Source of the DNA: Corynebacterium testudinoris
GTDB taxonomy: Bacteria > Actinomycetota > Actinomycetes > Mycobacteriales > Mycobacteriaceae
Reading direction: 5' to 3'
NCBI RefSeq assembly: GCF_001021045.1
Contig: NZ_CP011545.1
Coordinates: 62,001 to 126,000, forward strand
Length of the DNA: 64,000 nucleotides
The notes beneath the pieces were generated by a model. The model had not been told where the DNA came from, did no database searches, and saw only the letters and a program-made list of their open reading frames with translations. Position 1 is the stretch's first letter; every line of letters begins with the position of its first letter. A program made the position numbers and the translations under genes. This document shows positions 1 to 7,516 of the stretch, one piece after another.

Positions 1-377
1 ATGCCGGAATCCACTTCGAGCAGCGAAGCCTCGATCAGGCGAGCAATGAACGGCGCAATGTAGAGGGTCAGTGGCACGAGTGCGGCGGTCGTACCAATCG
101 ATGTCCCAGTAATCAGCCTGGTCAGCGGAACAATCGCCACCAGCAAAATGATGAAGGGAAGAGAGCGAATGATGTTGACCACGAGGTTGGTGGCTGTTGA
201 AATCAGCGGACTCGGTCTCAGGCCGCCCGGCCGAGTAATGACTAAGAGTAACGCCAAGGGAATCCCCAGGAGTGTGCCGATGAACAGTGAAATGCCCACC
301 ATGTACAGAGTCTCTTGTGCGGCGTCGACATATTGAGCACCGGTGACCCGAGTATCAAAAAGGTCGGTGAGGTTCAT
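1..377 (-). CDS. metI: Methionine ABC transporter permease MetI (partial, C-terminus off the window)
   Basis: Integral membrane permease of the MetQNI D/L-methionine importer. The visible 125 residues begin MNLTDLFDTRVTGAQYVDAA and contain hydrophobic segments typical of BPD transporter permeases (around GISLFIGTLLGIPLALLLV and IIRSLPFIILLVAIVPL). The gene runs off the left edge, so the C-terminus is unseen. Its ATG (375-377) overlaps the TGA of metN in an ATGA, so translation of the two is probably coupled. It is the last of the three genes transcribed leftward from the metQ promoter. Identification rests on the permease-like sequence plus the metN and metQ neighbours. Confidence 0.9.
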   Translation of the reverse strand, partial: MNLTDLFDTRVTGAQYVDAAQETLYMVGISLFIGTLLGIPLALLLVITRPGGLRPSPLISTATNLVVNIIRSLPFIILLVAIVPLTRLITGTSIGTTAALVPLTLYIAPFIARLIEASLLEVDSG

Positions 378-1393
378 TCCGGCAATACCTCCAGGCTGAG
401 TCCATTCTGGTTATTCATCCACGTCATTGCGTGGGATACACCTTCCGGTGGGCCCGATATTGCTAGCACCATCGTGCCTACCGTCGAGTGGCGCAGGAGG
501 GTGTCTGAGGCGTTAATGAGGGCCACGTCGACACCAAATTGCTTCTCGACGTCCCGCATCACCGTCCGCGCGGCCCCGCCGGTATGCACGAGCCGGACGA
601 GCACACCACCGGTACCGTGGCGCACTTCCTGGAGCACGTGCTCGGGTAGGCGTTGGGGGACCACCGTGCCCACAAAGCGCCTTGTTAACGCTTCTTGAGG
701 GTGCGCGAATACCTGATCAACCGGACCCTTTTCAATGAGACGACCTGCTTCAAGTACCGCGACGTCATCGGCGATCCGTGCAATGACGTCCATCTGGTGC
801 GTAATGATGAGAATCGTTATGCCCAGCTCCTCATTGATGTTGAGCAGCAAGTCGAGGATCTGCGACGTGGTCAGGGGATCAAGAGCACTGGTGGGCTCAT
901 CACAGAGCAGGACTTTGGGGTCGGTAACCAGCGCGCGGGCGATACCTACCCGTTGGCGTTGCCCGCCCGACAGCTGTCTCGGCTTGTGATCGGCGCGATC
1001 TGCGAGCCCCACCCGCTCGAGAGCCTCAGTGACCTTGGTAGAAATCTCACCTTGTTTTAGCCCGGCGAGGACCAAGGGCATGCCGACGTTCTCGGCGACG
1101 GTCTTTGATCCCAGCAGGTTGTAGTGCTGGAAGATCATCGACACGTCTCGTCGGAGCCTCCGCAGATCGCGCCGGCCTAGATCCACGGGCTGGTTGCCTA
1201 AGACGGTGACGGTGCCTGAGGTGGGCTTTTCCAAGCCATTCACCGTTCTCAGGAGTGTTGATTTACCTGCTCCCGAAGTGCCAACGACGCCGAAGATTGA
1301 CCCACGGGGAACCTCAAAAGTGATTCCATCGAGCGCGGTAATGTCCCCGTACGTGCGGCTGACCTGGTGGAAACTGACGGCGGACGGGGTCAC
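374..1393 (-). CDS. metN: Methionine ABC transporter ATP-binding protein MetN
   Basis: Cytoplasmic ATPase that powers methionine import. 339 residues: Walker A GTSGAGKST near residues 38-46, ABC signature LSGGQRQRVGIARAL, Walker B LLCDEPTSALD, and a C-terminal extension of about 90 residues that fits the NIL domain, the methionine-sensing domain of MetN proteins (family knowledge: methionine binding there inhibits transport). The start codon is GTG, overlapping the TGA of metQ (GTGA), so the gene is translationally coupled to metQ upstream and to metI downstream. No frameshift or missing motif seen. Confidence 0.95.
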   Translation of the reverse strand: MTPSAVSFHQVSRTYGDITALDGITFEVPRGSIFGVVGTSGAGKSTLLRTVNGLEKPTSGTVTVLGNQPVDLGRRDLRRLRRDVSMIFQHYNLLGSKTVAENVGMPLVLAGLKQGEISTKVTEALERVGLADRADHKPRQLSGGQRQRVGIARALVTDPKVLLCDEPTSALDPLTTSQILDLLLNINEELGITILIITHQMDVIARIADDVAVLEAGRLIEKGPVDQVFAHPQEALTRRFVGTVVPQRLPEHVLQEVRHGTGGVLVRLVHTGGAARTVMRDVEKQFGVDVALINASDTLLRHSTVGTMVLAISGPPEGVSHAMTWMNNQNGLSLEVLPE

Positions 1394-2214
1394 TTGAGGG
1401 ATTCCGGAATGAACCAGTAGCTGTTCACGTTTTCCGCCTCGACGAAGGAGAGAAACTCGGGGCTACGGTAGGCACTAGCCACGGCCTGTGCCCATTCCGA
1501 ATCCACCTGATCGGCGCGAGTAGCAGCCACAAGGATCAGTTCTGGGCGCAACGTCTCTTGGAACAATTGCAGGTTCGGATCGACCTTGGAGGCGTAGCTC
1601 ATCGAGCCAGGGATGACGCCCCAGTCGAGGTCAGTGAGTGCACGGGGGATAGTGGCGGAATCCATTACTTGGATGTCGAGGTTGTGAGGATTGCTCGCGA
1701 TGTCGTTTTCGCCCAGCAAAGCCGGATCAGCATCGGGGTTGAGGGTGATCCAGCCAGCGTCGGCCAAGATGTTGTAGGCGCGTGAGGCGTTGGAAGCGTC
1801 CTGTGGGATGCCAACTGTTTGTCCATCGCCGACCTGGTCGAGCGAATCATGGCGCTCCGAGTACAGGCCCGCGGGGACGGTGGGTACCTCAGTGATGGAG
1901 GCTAAGTCGGCCTTCTTTTCCCGGTTGAAGACGTCCATGTAGGCCGTGTGCTGGTCGACGTTTAGATCGACGGATCCTTCTTGCAGGGCCGTATCAGCCT
2001 GCTGCAAATCAGAGAAGTCTGTGTACTCAATCGTCCAGCCTTCGGAGGTGAGAATGGGATCAATTCCCTCCTTGAAAAGGACGGAGTAGGGGCCGGGAGA
2101 AGTTCCCACCCGAATCGTCTGGTCGTCGGCGCTATCGCCGCCGGTGCACGCCGTGAGGCCAAGAGTGAGGGCGAGGACGCCTGCGACGGCGCCGAGGGTG
2201 CGGGTGAGTTTCAT
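1390..2214 (-). CDS. metQ: Methionine-binding lipoprotein MetQ
   Basis: Extracytoplasmic substrate-binding lipoprotein of the methionine importer (NlpA/MetQ family), 274 residues. I chose the ATG at 2212-2214 because it opens a lipoprotein signal peptide (MKLTRTLGAVAGVLALTLG, lipobox LTAC); the open frame continues upstream only through non-coding sequence. Typical family motifs follow: IRVGTSPGPYSVLF near the mature N-terminus and VDLNVDQHTAYMD. It is the first gene of the metQNI operon and carries a TAGAC-N6-GTCTA box about 42 nt before its start, so it is probably repressed by a McbR-type regulator when S-adenosylhomocysteine is available. Confidence 0.93.
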   Translation of the reverse strand: MKLTRTLGAVAGVLALTLGLTACTGGDSADDQTIRVGTSPGPYSVLFKEGIDPILTSEGWTIEYTDFSDLQQADTALQEGSVDLNVDQHTAYMDVFNREKKADLASITEVPTVPAGLYSERHDSLDQVGDGQTVGIPQDASNASRAYNILADAGWITLNPDADPALLGENDIASNPHNLDIQVMDSATIPRALTDLDWGVIPGSMSYASKVDPNLQLFQETLRPELILVAATRADQVDSEWAQAVASAYRSPEFLSFVEAENVNSYWFIPESLK

Positions 2215-2255
2215 GGGAAGCCCCTTGGGGTCGGAATGGTGCTGACAACGCCACC

Positions 2256-2292
2256 GTAGACCTATCTGTCTACAAATAAAAGACAGATAGGT
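2256..2292. promoter_or_regulatory. McbR-type operator embedded in a hairpin upstream of metQ
   Basis: 2256-2273 reads GTAGAC-N6-GTCTAC, an exact match to the TAGAC-N6-GTCTA consensus known for the C. glutamicum sulfur/methionine repressor McbR. The same bases form one arm of a 12-bp perfect inverted repeat, ACCTATCTGTCT (2260-2271) with AGACAGATAGGT (2281-2292), separated by 9 nt, so either a longer operator or an RNA hairpin in the metQ leader is possible. Confidence 0.8.
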
Positions 2293-2418
2293 TCTTTTTG
2301 TGAGACTTGCCACCCCAACCGCTTCTCTGCCCTGCACGATATGGGAATGAGCCCTCAGATCCGGGCGAATATTAAGTCCCCGCCCAGTCAGGGGAAAGGC
2401 GCGTAAGCCATCCCCGTC

Positions 2419-2464
2419 TGAACGCCGTTCAGCGGCAGCGGCTAGACTGTTTGAACAACGTTCA
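2419..2464. promoter_or_regulatory. Two BioQ-type operators upstream of bioB
   Basis: Two copies of the palindrome TGAAC-N3-GTTCA occur at 2419-2431 and 2452-2464, with a candidate -10 box TAGACT at 2443-2448 between them. This matches the corynebacterial TetR-type biotin repressor BioQ (published consensus TGAAC-N3-GTTAC). Bound repressor would block the bioB promoter, so bioB and bsaP should be induced on biotin shortage. Confidence 0.75.
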
Positions 2465-2486
2465 AGCCCTAGGAGATTGACGACCA

Positions 2487-3482
2487 ATGACCGCCATCCT
2501 CGACACCGCCCGCGCTGTAGCCCTCGAAAAGGGCGAAGGCCTGTCTGAAGCTGAACTTCTCGCCATCCTCGAGCTGCCCGATGAGGCGCTCCCTGAGCTC
2601 CTCGACCTCGCGCACCAGGTCCGTCTGCGCTGGTGTGGCGAGGAGGTGGAAATCGAGGGCATCATCTCGCTCAAGACCGGCGGCTGCCCGGAGGATTGCC
2701 ATTTCTGTTCGCAGTCCGGCCTGTTTGAGTCGCCGGTGCGTTCCGTCCAGCTCGATGTCGCTGAGCTGGTGGAGGCTGCGAAGCAGACCCAGAAGTCTGG
2801 CGCTACTGAGTTCTGTATCGTCGCTGCCGTCAAGGGTCCCGATGAGCGCCTCATGGTTCAGCTGGAGGAGGCCGTCGCCGCCGTCTACGCAGAGGTGGAT
2901 ATCCACGTCTCCGTGTCGGTGGGCATTCTCACCAAGGAGCAGGTGGATCGCCTCAAGGCGGCCGGCGTCAAGCGCTACAACCACAACCTCGAGTCCTCGC
3001 GCTCCTTCTTCCCGCGCGTCGCCACGACCCACACGTGGGATGAGCGCCACCGCACCCTCGAGCTCATCCGCGAGGCCGGCATTGAGGTTTGCTCCGGCGG
3101 CATCCTCGGCATGGGCGAGTCCCTCGCCCAGCGCGCCGAGTTCGCAGTCCAGCTCGCGGATTTCGCACCGGAGGAGGTCCCGATCAACTTCCTCGATCCG
3201 CGCCCCGGCACGCCGTTTGCGGATCGCCCGCTTATCGACGCCGCCGAGGCCCTCAAGGCCACCGCCATGTTGCGGTTGGCTATGCCCAAGGCCACCCTGC
3301 GTTTCGGTGGTGGCCGCGAGCTCACCCTCGGTGACCTCGGAGTCGAGCAGGGCTTGAAGGGCGGGGCCAATGCGCTCATCGTCGGCAATTACCTGACCAC
3401 GCTGGGTCGTCCGCAGGAAGATGACCTCGACATGCTTGAGGGCCTGCGTATCCCGATCAAGGTCGTGGGCAAGGTCATCTAG
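2487..3482 (+). CDS. bioB: Biotin synthase BioB
   Basis: Radical-SAM enzyme that inserts sulfur into dethiobiotin, the last step of biotin synthesis. 331 residues. The [4Fe-4S]-SAM cluster motif CxxxCxxC is visible as CPEDCHFC (Cys67, Cys71, Cys74). Later family landmarks include [29 protein letters not shown] and the Arg-containing FGGGRE. A possible RBS (AGGAG) lies about 12 nt before the ATG. It is followed without any gap by bsaP. Two BioQ-type boxes sit in the promoter region. Corynebacteria commonly have an incomplete biotin pathway but keep bioB. Confidence 0.97.
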   Translation: MTAILDTARAVALEKGEGLSEAELLAILELPDEALPELLDLAHQVRLRWCGEEVEIEGIISLKTGGCPEDCHFCSQSGLFESPVRSVQLDVAELVEAAKQTQKSGATEFCIVAAVKGPDERLMVQLEEAVAAVYAEVDIHVSVSVGILTKEQVDRLKAAGVKRYNHNLESSRSFFPRVATTHTWDERHRTLELIREAGIEVCSGGILGMGESLAQRAEFAVQLADFAPEEVPINFLDPRPGTPFADRPLIDAAEALKATAMLRLAMPKATLRFGGGRELTLGDLGVEQGLKGGANALIVGNYLTTLGRPQEDDLDMLEGLRIPIKVVGKVI

Positions 3483-3722
3483 ATGGACGAACTCGCCGCT
3501 GCTGTCCTCACCGGCGAAGCCCCGGTGTTTCACCCCAACACCGGCGCGGAAATCGGCGTCGATGAGGAGCGGCCGTTGTCGGTTGGCGCGGCCGCTGGTC
3601 TTGAGCCGCCGCGCTACTGCCAGTTGTGTGGTCGCCGTATGAAGGTGCAGATTCGGCCCACTGGGTGGCACGCGGAGTGTTCGCGTCACGGGGAGCTGGA
3701 TTCGACGCTGCTGGATCGCTAG
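3483..3722 (+). CDS. bsaP: Biotin synthase auxiliary protein BsaP-like
   Basis: 79-residue protein whose ATG directly follows the bioB TAG, so the two are co-translated. The C-terminal half carries a Cys/His cluster, YCQLCGRRM ... WHAECSRHG, suited to binding a metal or Fe-S cluster. Actinobacterial BsaP proteins (small Cys-rich partners encoded next to bioB and needed for BioB activity in mycobacteria) match this size, position and Cys pattern; I assign it on those grounds. Role expected: supporting sulfur-cluster function of BioB. No signal peptide or membrane segment. Confidence 0.75.
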   Translation: MDELAAAVLTGEAPVFHPNTGAEIGVDEERPLSVGAAAGLEPPRYCQLCGRRMKVQIRPTGWHAECSRHGELDSTLLDR

Positions 3723-3730
3723 AAGTTGGG

Positions 3731-3819
3731 GTGCCAAAATTCTCTAGAATGAATCGTACGACCAAGCGTTTTCCCAGGTCAGAAAAATCCGCCCTGCGCA
3801 TTCTAGAGAATTTTGGCAC
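3731..3819. terminator. 21-bp perfect inverted repeat between convergent genes
   Basis: Arms at 3731-3751 and 3799-3819 (starting GTGCCAAAATTCTC and ending GAGAATTTTGGCAC) are perfectly complementary over 21 bp, separated by 47 bp. It lies between bsaP and the convergent hydrolase gene, so a bidirectional terminator is the simplest role. The long AT-rich arms and long loop are unlike a standard intrinsic terminator; a dispersed corynebacterial repeat is the alternative. Confidence 0.55.
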
Positions 3820-3826
3820 TCGGCCC

Positions 3827-4756
3827 CTAGCTCAACCGCCAGCGCAGCCACTCTCGGCGCGCAAAGCGTGCCCGGCGGGACACATCGGCCGCCGGGAAGA
3901 TTGCATCAAAGACGTGGAAGCCGCCGGGCCAGACGTGCAGCTCGGTGGGAACACCGCTGGCCAGCAGCTGTGCAGCGTAGGCGATGCACTCGTCGCGATA
4001 CACCTCGGAGTCGCCGACGTCGATGAATGTCGGGGGCAGCCCCGCGAGGTCTGTGGCGCGGGCGGGAGCGAGGTAGGGGGAGACGTCGCGGCTCTCGTGG
4101 CCGTGGCCCAGCACCGCGTCCCAGGCGAATTCGCTCTTTTCCCGCGGCCAGATGCGGGCATTGGCTCCGGCGAAGAGCTGGGAGGAGGGGGTGAGGTGGC
4201 GGTCGTCGAGCATGGGGCAGGCCAGAAGCTGGGAGTCGACGGTGACCTCGCCGCGGTCGCGCGCGAGCAGGCAGGTGCCGGCTGCCAGGCCGCCGCCCCC
4301 GGAGACGCCGCCGACGAGGATGCGTCGGCCGGGGTAGTTCTCGGCAGCCCACAGCAGCGCCGAATAACAATCCTCGACGCCTGCCGGGCCGGGGTGCTCG
4401 GGCGCTAGTCGGTATTCCGGGGCGATGACCAGGACGCCGATCTCGGCGGCGAGGTGGAGGATCTCGTAGTCGATGATGTCGTTGAAGCGGGTGCCCATGA
4501 TTTGGCCGCCGCCGTGAATCCAGAGGAAGATCGGGGCGTCGTCGCGCAGCTCAGCAGGATGAAACAGGGACATTTCCACTGGCCCTTCGACGGTCTCATG
4601 AACCAGGCCGAGGGAAGTGGCGACGGGCAGCACGGTGGAGGATGGGGTGGCCATGGCGGCGCGGGCGTCGTGAAGCGAAGCGGCGTCCAGAGTGGACGGG
4701 GGTTCGGTGCCGAGGAGGGCAATGAGCTCGGGATCAAAAGGGGTGCGAGTGTTCAT
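3827..4756 (-). CDS. Alpha/beta hydrolase (hormone-sensitive-lipase type esterase)
   Basis: 309-residue cytoplasmic alpha/beta-hydrolase fold protein (family alpha/beta hydrolase fold-3). The HGGG oxyanion motif is seen in WIHGGGQIMG, the nucleophile elbow as GGVSGGGGLA (Ser in GxSGG), the acid as DVGDSEVYRDE and the His in WPGGFHVFD. Likely a carboxylesterase on short-chain esters; substrate unknown. Two ATGs are possible; I prefer 4756 because TATGCT lies 7 nt before it, the leaderless arrangement common in this window. Monocistronic, convergent with bioB-bsaP. Confidence 0.85.
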   Translation of the reverse strand: MNTRTPFDPELIALLGTEPPSTLDAASLHDARAAMATPSSTVLPVATSLGLVHETVEGPVEMSLFHPAELRDDAPIFLWIHGGGQIMGTRFNDIIDYEILHLAAEIGVLVIAPEYRLAPEHPGPAGVEDCYSALLWAAENYPGRRILVGGVSGGGGLAAGTCLLARDRGEVTVDSQLLACPMLDDRHLTPSSQLFAGANARIWPREKSEFAWDAVLGHGHESRDVSPYLAPARATDLAGLPPTFIDVGDSEVYRDECIAYAAQLLASGVPTELHVWPGGFHVFDAIFPAADVSRRARFARREWLRWRLS

Positions 4757-4822
4757 GAATCCGAGCATATTGCAGGGGTAATCCGGGGTAGATTGTTATA
4801 GACGTCTACCGAAAGGACAATC

Positions 4823-5002
4823 ATGAGCTTCATCGATAAGGCAAAGGCCAAGGCCGGCGAGTTCCTCAACAACGAGGAGAGCACTGACCAGGTGCTGGAT
4901 AAGGTGGAGAAGTTCGCCACCGACAAGCTCGGCGAGGATAAGGCGGACAAGATCCGTTCGGCTCGCGATGCAGTGGACGAGAAGCTGGGCGACAAGAACT
5001 AG
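4823..5002 (+). CDS. Small antitoxin-like protein (MT0933-like family)
   Basis: 59 residues, below the usual ORF cut-off: starts MSFIDKAKAKAGEF and is rich in Lys, Asp and Glu, with heptad-like spacing suggesting short amphipathic helices. It resembles the MT0933-like antitoxin family of actinobacteria. No toxin gene is adjacent, so a stand-alone role is equally possible. RBS GAAAGGA lies 5 nt before the ATG, and a short palindrome TAGACGTCTA (4799-4808) lies in the leader. Its stop codon overlaps that of the aldehyde dehydrogenase 3' fragment on the other strand, marking the original gene junction. Confidence 0.7.
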   Translation: MSFIDKAKAKAGEFLNNEESTDQVLDKVEKFATDKLGEDKADKIRSARDAVDEKLGDKN

Positions 5003-5145
5003 CGCAAGAAGCGTTTACCCACGCGCAATGCCTGGCTTAACAGCGAGGCGTAGCGCTCCCTCGGCATGGTCGAAGGACCGGCCAGCGGCAAGAAACGTTG
5101 GTCTGCGACGGTGCGCGATTCTGTGTACTTGAGCAGCCCTTCGTC
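4999..5145 (-). pseudogene. Detached 3' end of an aldehyde dehydrogenase gene
   Basis: Reading the minus strand gives DEGLLKYTESRTVADQRF, then LPLAGPSTMPRERYASLLSQ and ALRVGKRFLR followed by a stop. This matches the last ~48 codons of the intact dehydrogenase at 7517-8929 with only a few substitutions (for example RFLR against RILR). There is no start and no upstream coding part; at 5146 the sequence switches to unrelated DNA leading into an IS3 remnant. It therefore represents either the original chromosomal 3' end, cut off by insertion of the 5.1-7.5 kb segment, or a partial duplication. Confidence 0.85.
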
Positions 5146-5178
5146 GTCTGGGGTTGCCCGCAAAACGCGGACAGTTGA

Positions 5179-5866
5179 CTAAGCTGCATTCTCCACAGCG
5201 GCGACCGCTGCCTGGAGGTAAGCATTCTCGAAAACAACCGGCGACCGGTTAGCAATCGAGGAATGCCGACGCTGCCGGTTGTAGAAAACCTCAATCCACC
5301 GAGCCACTTCACGACGAGCCTGATCTCTCGAAGCCCATGACCTTCTGCTGTAGAACTCGGTCTTGAGCGTCGACCAAAACGACTGAAGCCATCGCATTAT
5401 CAAAACACACCCCAGTACGCCCGACGGACTGTGCGACCTCAAGTTCCTGACACACACGGTAGAGCTGGGCACTAGTGAATTGCGTGCCACGGTCGGCATG
5501 AAAAACAACCCCTTCGGGTACATCCCCGCGCAGGGTGTGGGCCATCCGTAGAGCGTGTTCGACCAGATCAGTGGTCTGGGTCGAGTCCATTGCACAGCCC
5601 AACACCCGGCGGGAATACCCATCCCGGATCGCGCGCAGGTACAGCCACCCTTCTGCGGTGCGCAGATAGGTGATGTCTAAAGATCCAAACCTTGTTCAGC
5701 TGCCCAGTGTCGTAGTCGCGTCTGACCCGGTCAGCAATGTTATGGGTCGCCGTGGCCCGGGTCGTGGCCACCGGCACCCACGACCTAGGTGAGATCCCTT
5801 CGAACACCATCCGACGCATCGCCTTAGCCACCGTCTTACCTGACCTAGGCCAATTTAGTCAGACAG
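5179..5866 (-). pseudogene. Degenerate IS3-family transposase (OrfB) remnant
   Basis: Conceptual translation with frame changes recovers an IS3-type DDE integrase core: LDITYLRTAEGWLYLRAIRD (first Asp), VFHADRGTQFTS (second Asp), then CFDNAMAS ... WSTLKTEFYSRR (Glu) and the end FYNRQRRHSSIANRSPVVFE. At least two frameshifts are needed, one near 5690 (between LNKVW and LDITYL) and one near 5385 (after DNAMAS). The 5' part is missing: the reading frame meets a stop just upstream of PRSGKTVAKAMR. No matching OrfA or clean terminal repeats were found. Inactive relic. Confidence 0.85.
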
Positions 5867-6056
5867 GCGAGGAAGCTTATCCAGGATCTCCTCGACCTCA
5901 ACAGGGACCGGGGACTGCGCATAGACAGTCTGCCCAGCCCCCGGTCCCGGCGGAGGTTGTGGCGGTTATTGATCGAATTCCAAAAATTCGTGACTAAATC
6001 GGACTAAGTCAGGTGAAATGACTGGGCGTCGGGGCCGAAGCGATGACCCGCTCTAC

Positions 6057-6311
6057 TGATCAACACGATCCGCAAGGGCGTGCCGACGGGTCTGGAGGAG
6101 CTTGCTCAGCTGTGGCGGACGTTGTGGCGTCGACGTGAGGATGTGCTGGCGTACTTCGATGTTGGGGCGTCGAACGGGCCGGTCGAGGCGATCAACGGCC
6201 GGCTGGAACATCTACGTGGGATTGCGTTGGGGTTTTTCGAACCTGGACCACTACATCTTGCGGTGCCTCATTCATTCTGGGCAGCTACAAGGGCGGATCA
6301 ACGCACTCTAA
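6057..6311 (+). pseudogene. ISL3-family transposase C-terminal remnant
   Basis: The plus strand encodes VPTGLEELAQLWRTLWRRR, then EDVLAYFDVGASNGPVEA and INGRLEHLRGIALGF, the typical C-terminus of ISL3-type transposases (motif SNGPxEAINGRLEHLRG). A frameshift near 6230 is needed to continue into FSNLDHYILRCLIHSGQ. Sequence before 6057 contains stops and does not extend the family match. Broken fragment lying back-to-back with the IS3 relic. The stretch 5867-6056 between the two holds no gene I can support; it contains an imperfect GC-rich inverted repeat (GGGACCGGGG near 5903 with CCCCCGGTCCC near 5938). Confidence 0.75.
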
Positions 6312-6369
6312 AACCGGAAGAGTCAGTTTCCATTCATTGTTGGCCAGCGAAAGGGATACCGAAAGACGG

Positions 6370-6407
6370 GAAAGCATCATCCCGACGCCTGCCGCGATGA
6401 TGCTTTC
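6370..6407. repeat. 12-bp perfect inverted repeat (possible terminator)
   Basis: GAAAGCATCATC (6370-6381) and GATGATGCTTTC (6396-6407) form a perfect 12-bp stem with a 14-nt loop. There is no clear U-run after it on either strand. It lies between the ISL3 remnant and the convergent small membrane gene, so it may end transcription from either side. Confidence 0.45.
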
Positions 6408-6475
6408 TAGCTTTGGACAACACATCAGGAGGAAGGCGGGATCTCCCTAATCCAACTAAGGGCACCGTTAAGGGT

Positions 6476-6718
6476 CTATCGCTTCTTTTTAATTAGCGCG
6501 ATTGCGGCTAGCCAGATTGCACAAAGCACGATTGCAATTGCTGTGTAAGCGATCCCGATACTCGTGAGTTTTTCGAAAACAACCGATCCGTAGCTCCCTT
6601 CATTTGTCAGGGGAGCAATGATCGCACAGTAGGCGAGAACTCCCACGACGAACGATGCGAAGGCTTTGATCACCGTTTTTCCGTCCATGAACCGGTTTTT
6701 CTCATTCGATCGAGTCAT
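6476..6718 (-). CDS. Small membrane protein of unknown function, paired with the upstream gene
   Basis: 80 residues. A basic, polar N-terminus (MTRSNEKNRFMDGKTVIK) is followed by two hydrophobic segments (AFASFVVGVLAYCAIIAPL and IGIAYTAIAIVLCAIWLAAI) and ends IKKKR, so it is predicted to span the membrane twice. I do not recognise a family. It starts 2 nt after the stop of the 169-residue gene at 6721-7230, so the two form an operon. Base composition is visibly more AT-rich than the surrounding chromosome, and it lies in the insert flanked by duplicated dehydrogenase ends, which argues for horizontal origin. Confidence 0.6.
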   Translation of the reverse strand: MTRSNEKNRFMDGKTVIKAFASFVVGVLAYCAIIAPLTNEGSYGSVVFEKLTSIGIAYTAIAIVLCAIWLAAIALIKKKR

Positions 6719-6720
6719 GC

Positions 6721-7230
6721 CTAGCAGACACCATTAAAGGTGATGTTGTCTTCTGCCCACACGCCAGCCGCGCCGACCCGGTATGTCCACTTCCCGACTT
6801 CGGACCTGGTACAGGACCTGAACTGAATTCCGTCTTGCTGGGCCTGCAGAGTCAGCAAGTCACCATAGACTACGAAGTGAGCTTCCTTTTGAGTTCCGTC
6901 CTCAGCGACCAGGCGGGGCGCCTCGACAATCCCCACAACGTCTTCATCCGCGTTGACAATATGGGCCTCCTGGCCGCCTTCGGTGACTTCGAGTCGATCA
7001 TCGGGAAGAAGTTCTACCTTCTTGCCCTGGACGCCTGGTTCACTTACCGTGGTCGTTGCTCGAGTTTTTCCATCAGATCCGAGGAGCAGCTGGGTACCGG
7101 GATGGGATTCTGAAGCTTTGCTTCCGAGACTCGAGCTCAATTGGCTTGATTCGGCGCCTGCAAGAGGGACATCTCCGGTGATAAATGGCAGTCCAGCAAA
7201 AGCGCTGGCCATGGAACGACGCGAGTCCAT
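6721..7230 (-). CDS. Unknown protein with possible export signal, first gene of a two-gene unit
   Basis: 169 residues; not a family I recognise. The N-terminus (MDSRRSMASAFAG then LPFITGDVPLAGA) could be a weak signal peptide ending at AGA-ES. An acidic middle region follows. The C-terminal part (FRSCTRSEVGKWTYRVGA then AGVWAEDNITFNGVC) ends with a Cys, and the two Cys residues could form a disulfide bond. The WTYRVG...VW pattern is faintly like secreted lactococcin-972-type peptides, but the protein is longer and I do not claim homology. The partner at 6476-6718 is a small membrane protein, so a secreted effector with a membrane partner is one reading. Confidence 0.55.
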   Translation of the reverse strand: MDSRRSMASAFAGLPFITGDVPLAGAESSQLSSSLGSKASESHPGTQLLLGSDGKTRATTTVSEPGVQGKKVELLPDDRLEVTEGGQEAHIVNADEDVVGIVEAPRLVAEDGTQKEAHFVVYGDLLTLQAQQDGIQFRSCTRSEVGKWTYRVGAAGVWAEDNITFNGVC

Positions 7231-7516
7231 TGTGATCTCCCTAGGTCTCTTGGCGAAATGCGGTCTAGGCGCAGCCTACTAAAAATGGAGTAATTGAGTA
7301 AAGCTTTGTAAAATCAGAATGCTCATCGCGGTATAGAGTTGTTTTTGGCCATTTTGTGGACTGTCAATTGCGCGAAAGCTCGACTTTTTGCGATGGCTGA
7401 TTCCAGTGGCTTACCCGCTGTGGGCATGAATCCTGAATTGACTCCCCGAGGCAACCTGGGTGTGCAGTATTATCTTTTCGCTCGCCGGGGATGAAACGAT
7501 GAACCAACAAAAAACC
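7231..7516. other. AT-rich intergenic stretch upstream of the two-gene unit
   Basis: 286 bp with no supportable gene. It should contain the promoter for the minus-strand pair at 6476-7230. On the minus strand the end of the dehydrogenase gene is followed by a run GGTTTTTTG just after its TGA, which may help termination. Confidence 0.4.

Noticed and set aside
2215..2487. N-terminal extension of MetQ up to 2487
   Set aside because: The extension runs through the McbR and BioQ boxes and would precede a lipoprotein signal peptide, which must be N-terminal.
2469..3737. 422-codon open frame on the minus strand opposite bioB
   Set aside because: It is the antisense shadow of bioB, which has all catalytic motifs; the antisense translation is Glu/Arg/Leu-biased with no family match.
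6721..7230. Assignment of the 169-residue protein as a lactococcin-972 bacteriocin
   Set aside because: Only a short WTY...VW resemblance; length, signal peptide and the rest of the sequence do not fit.
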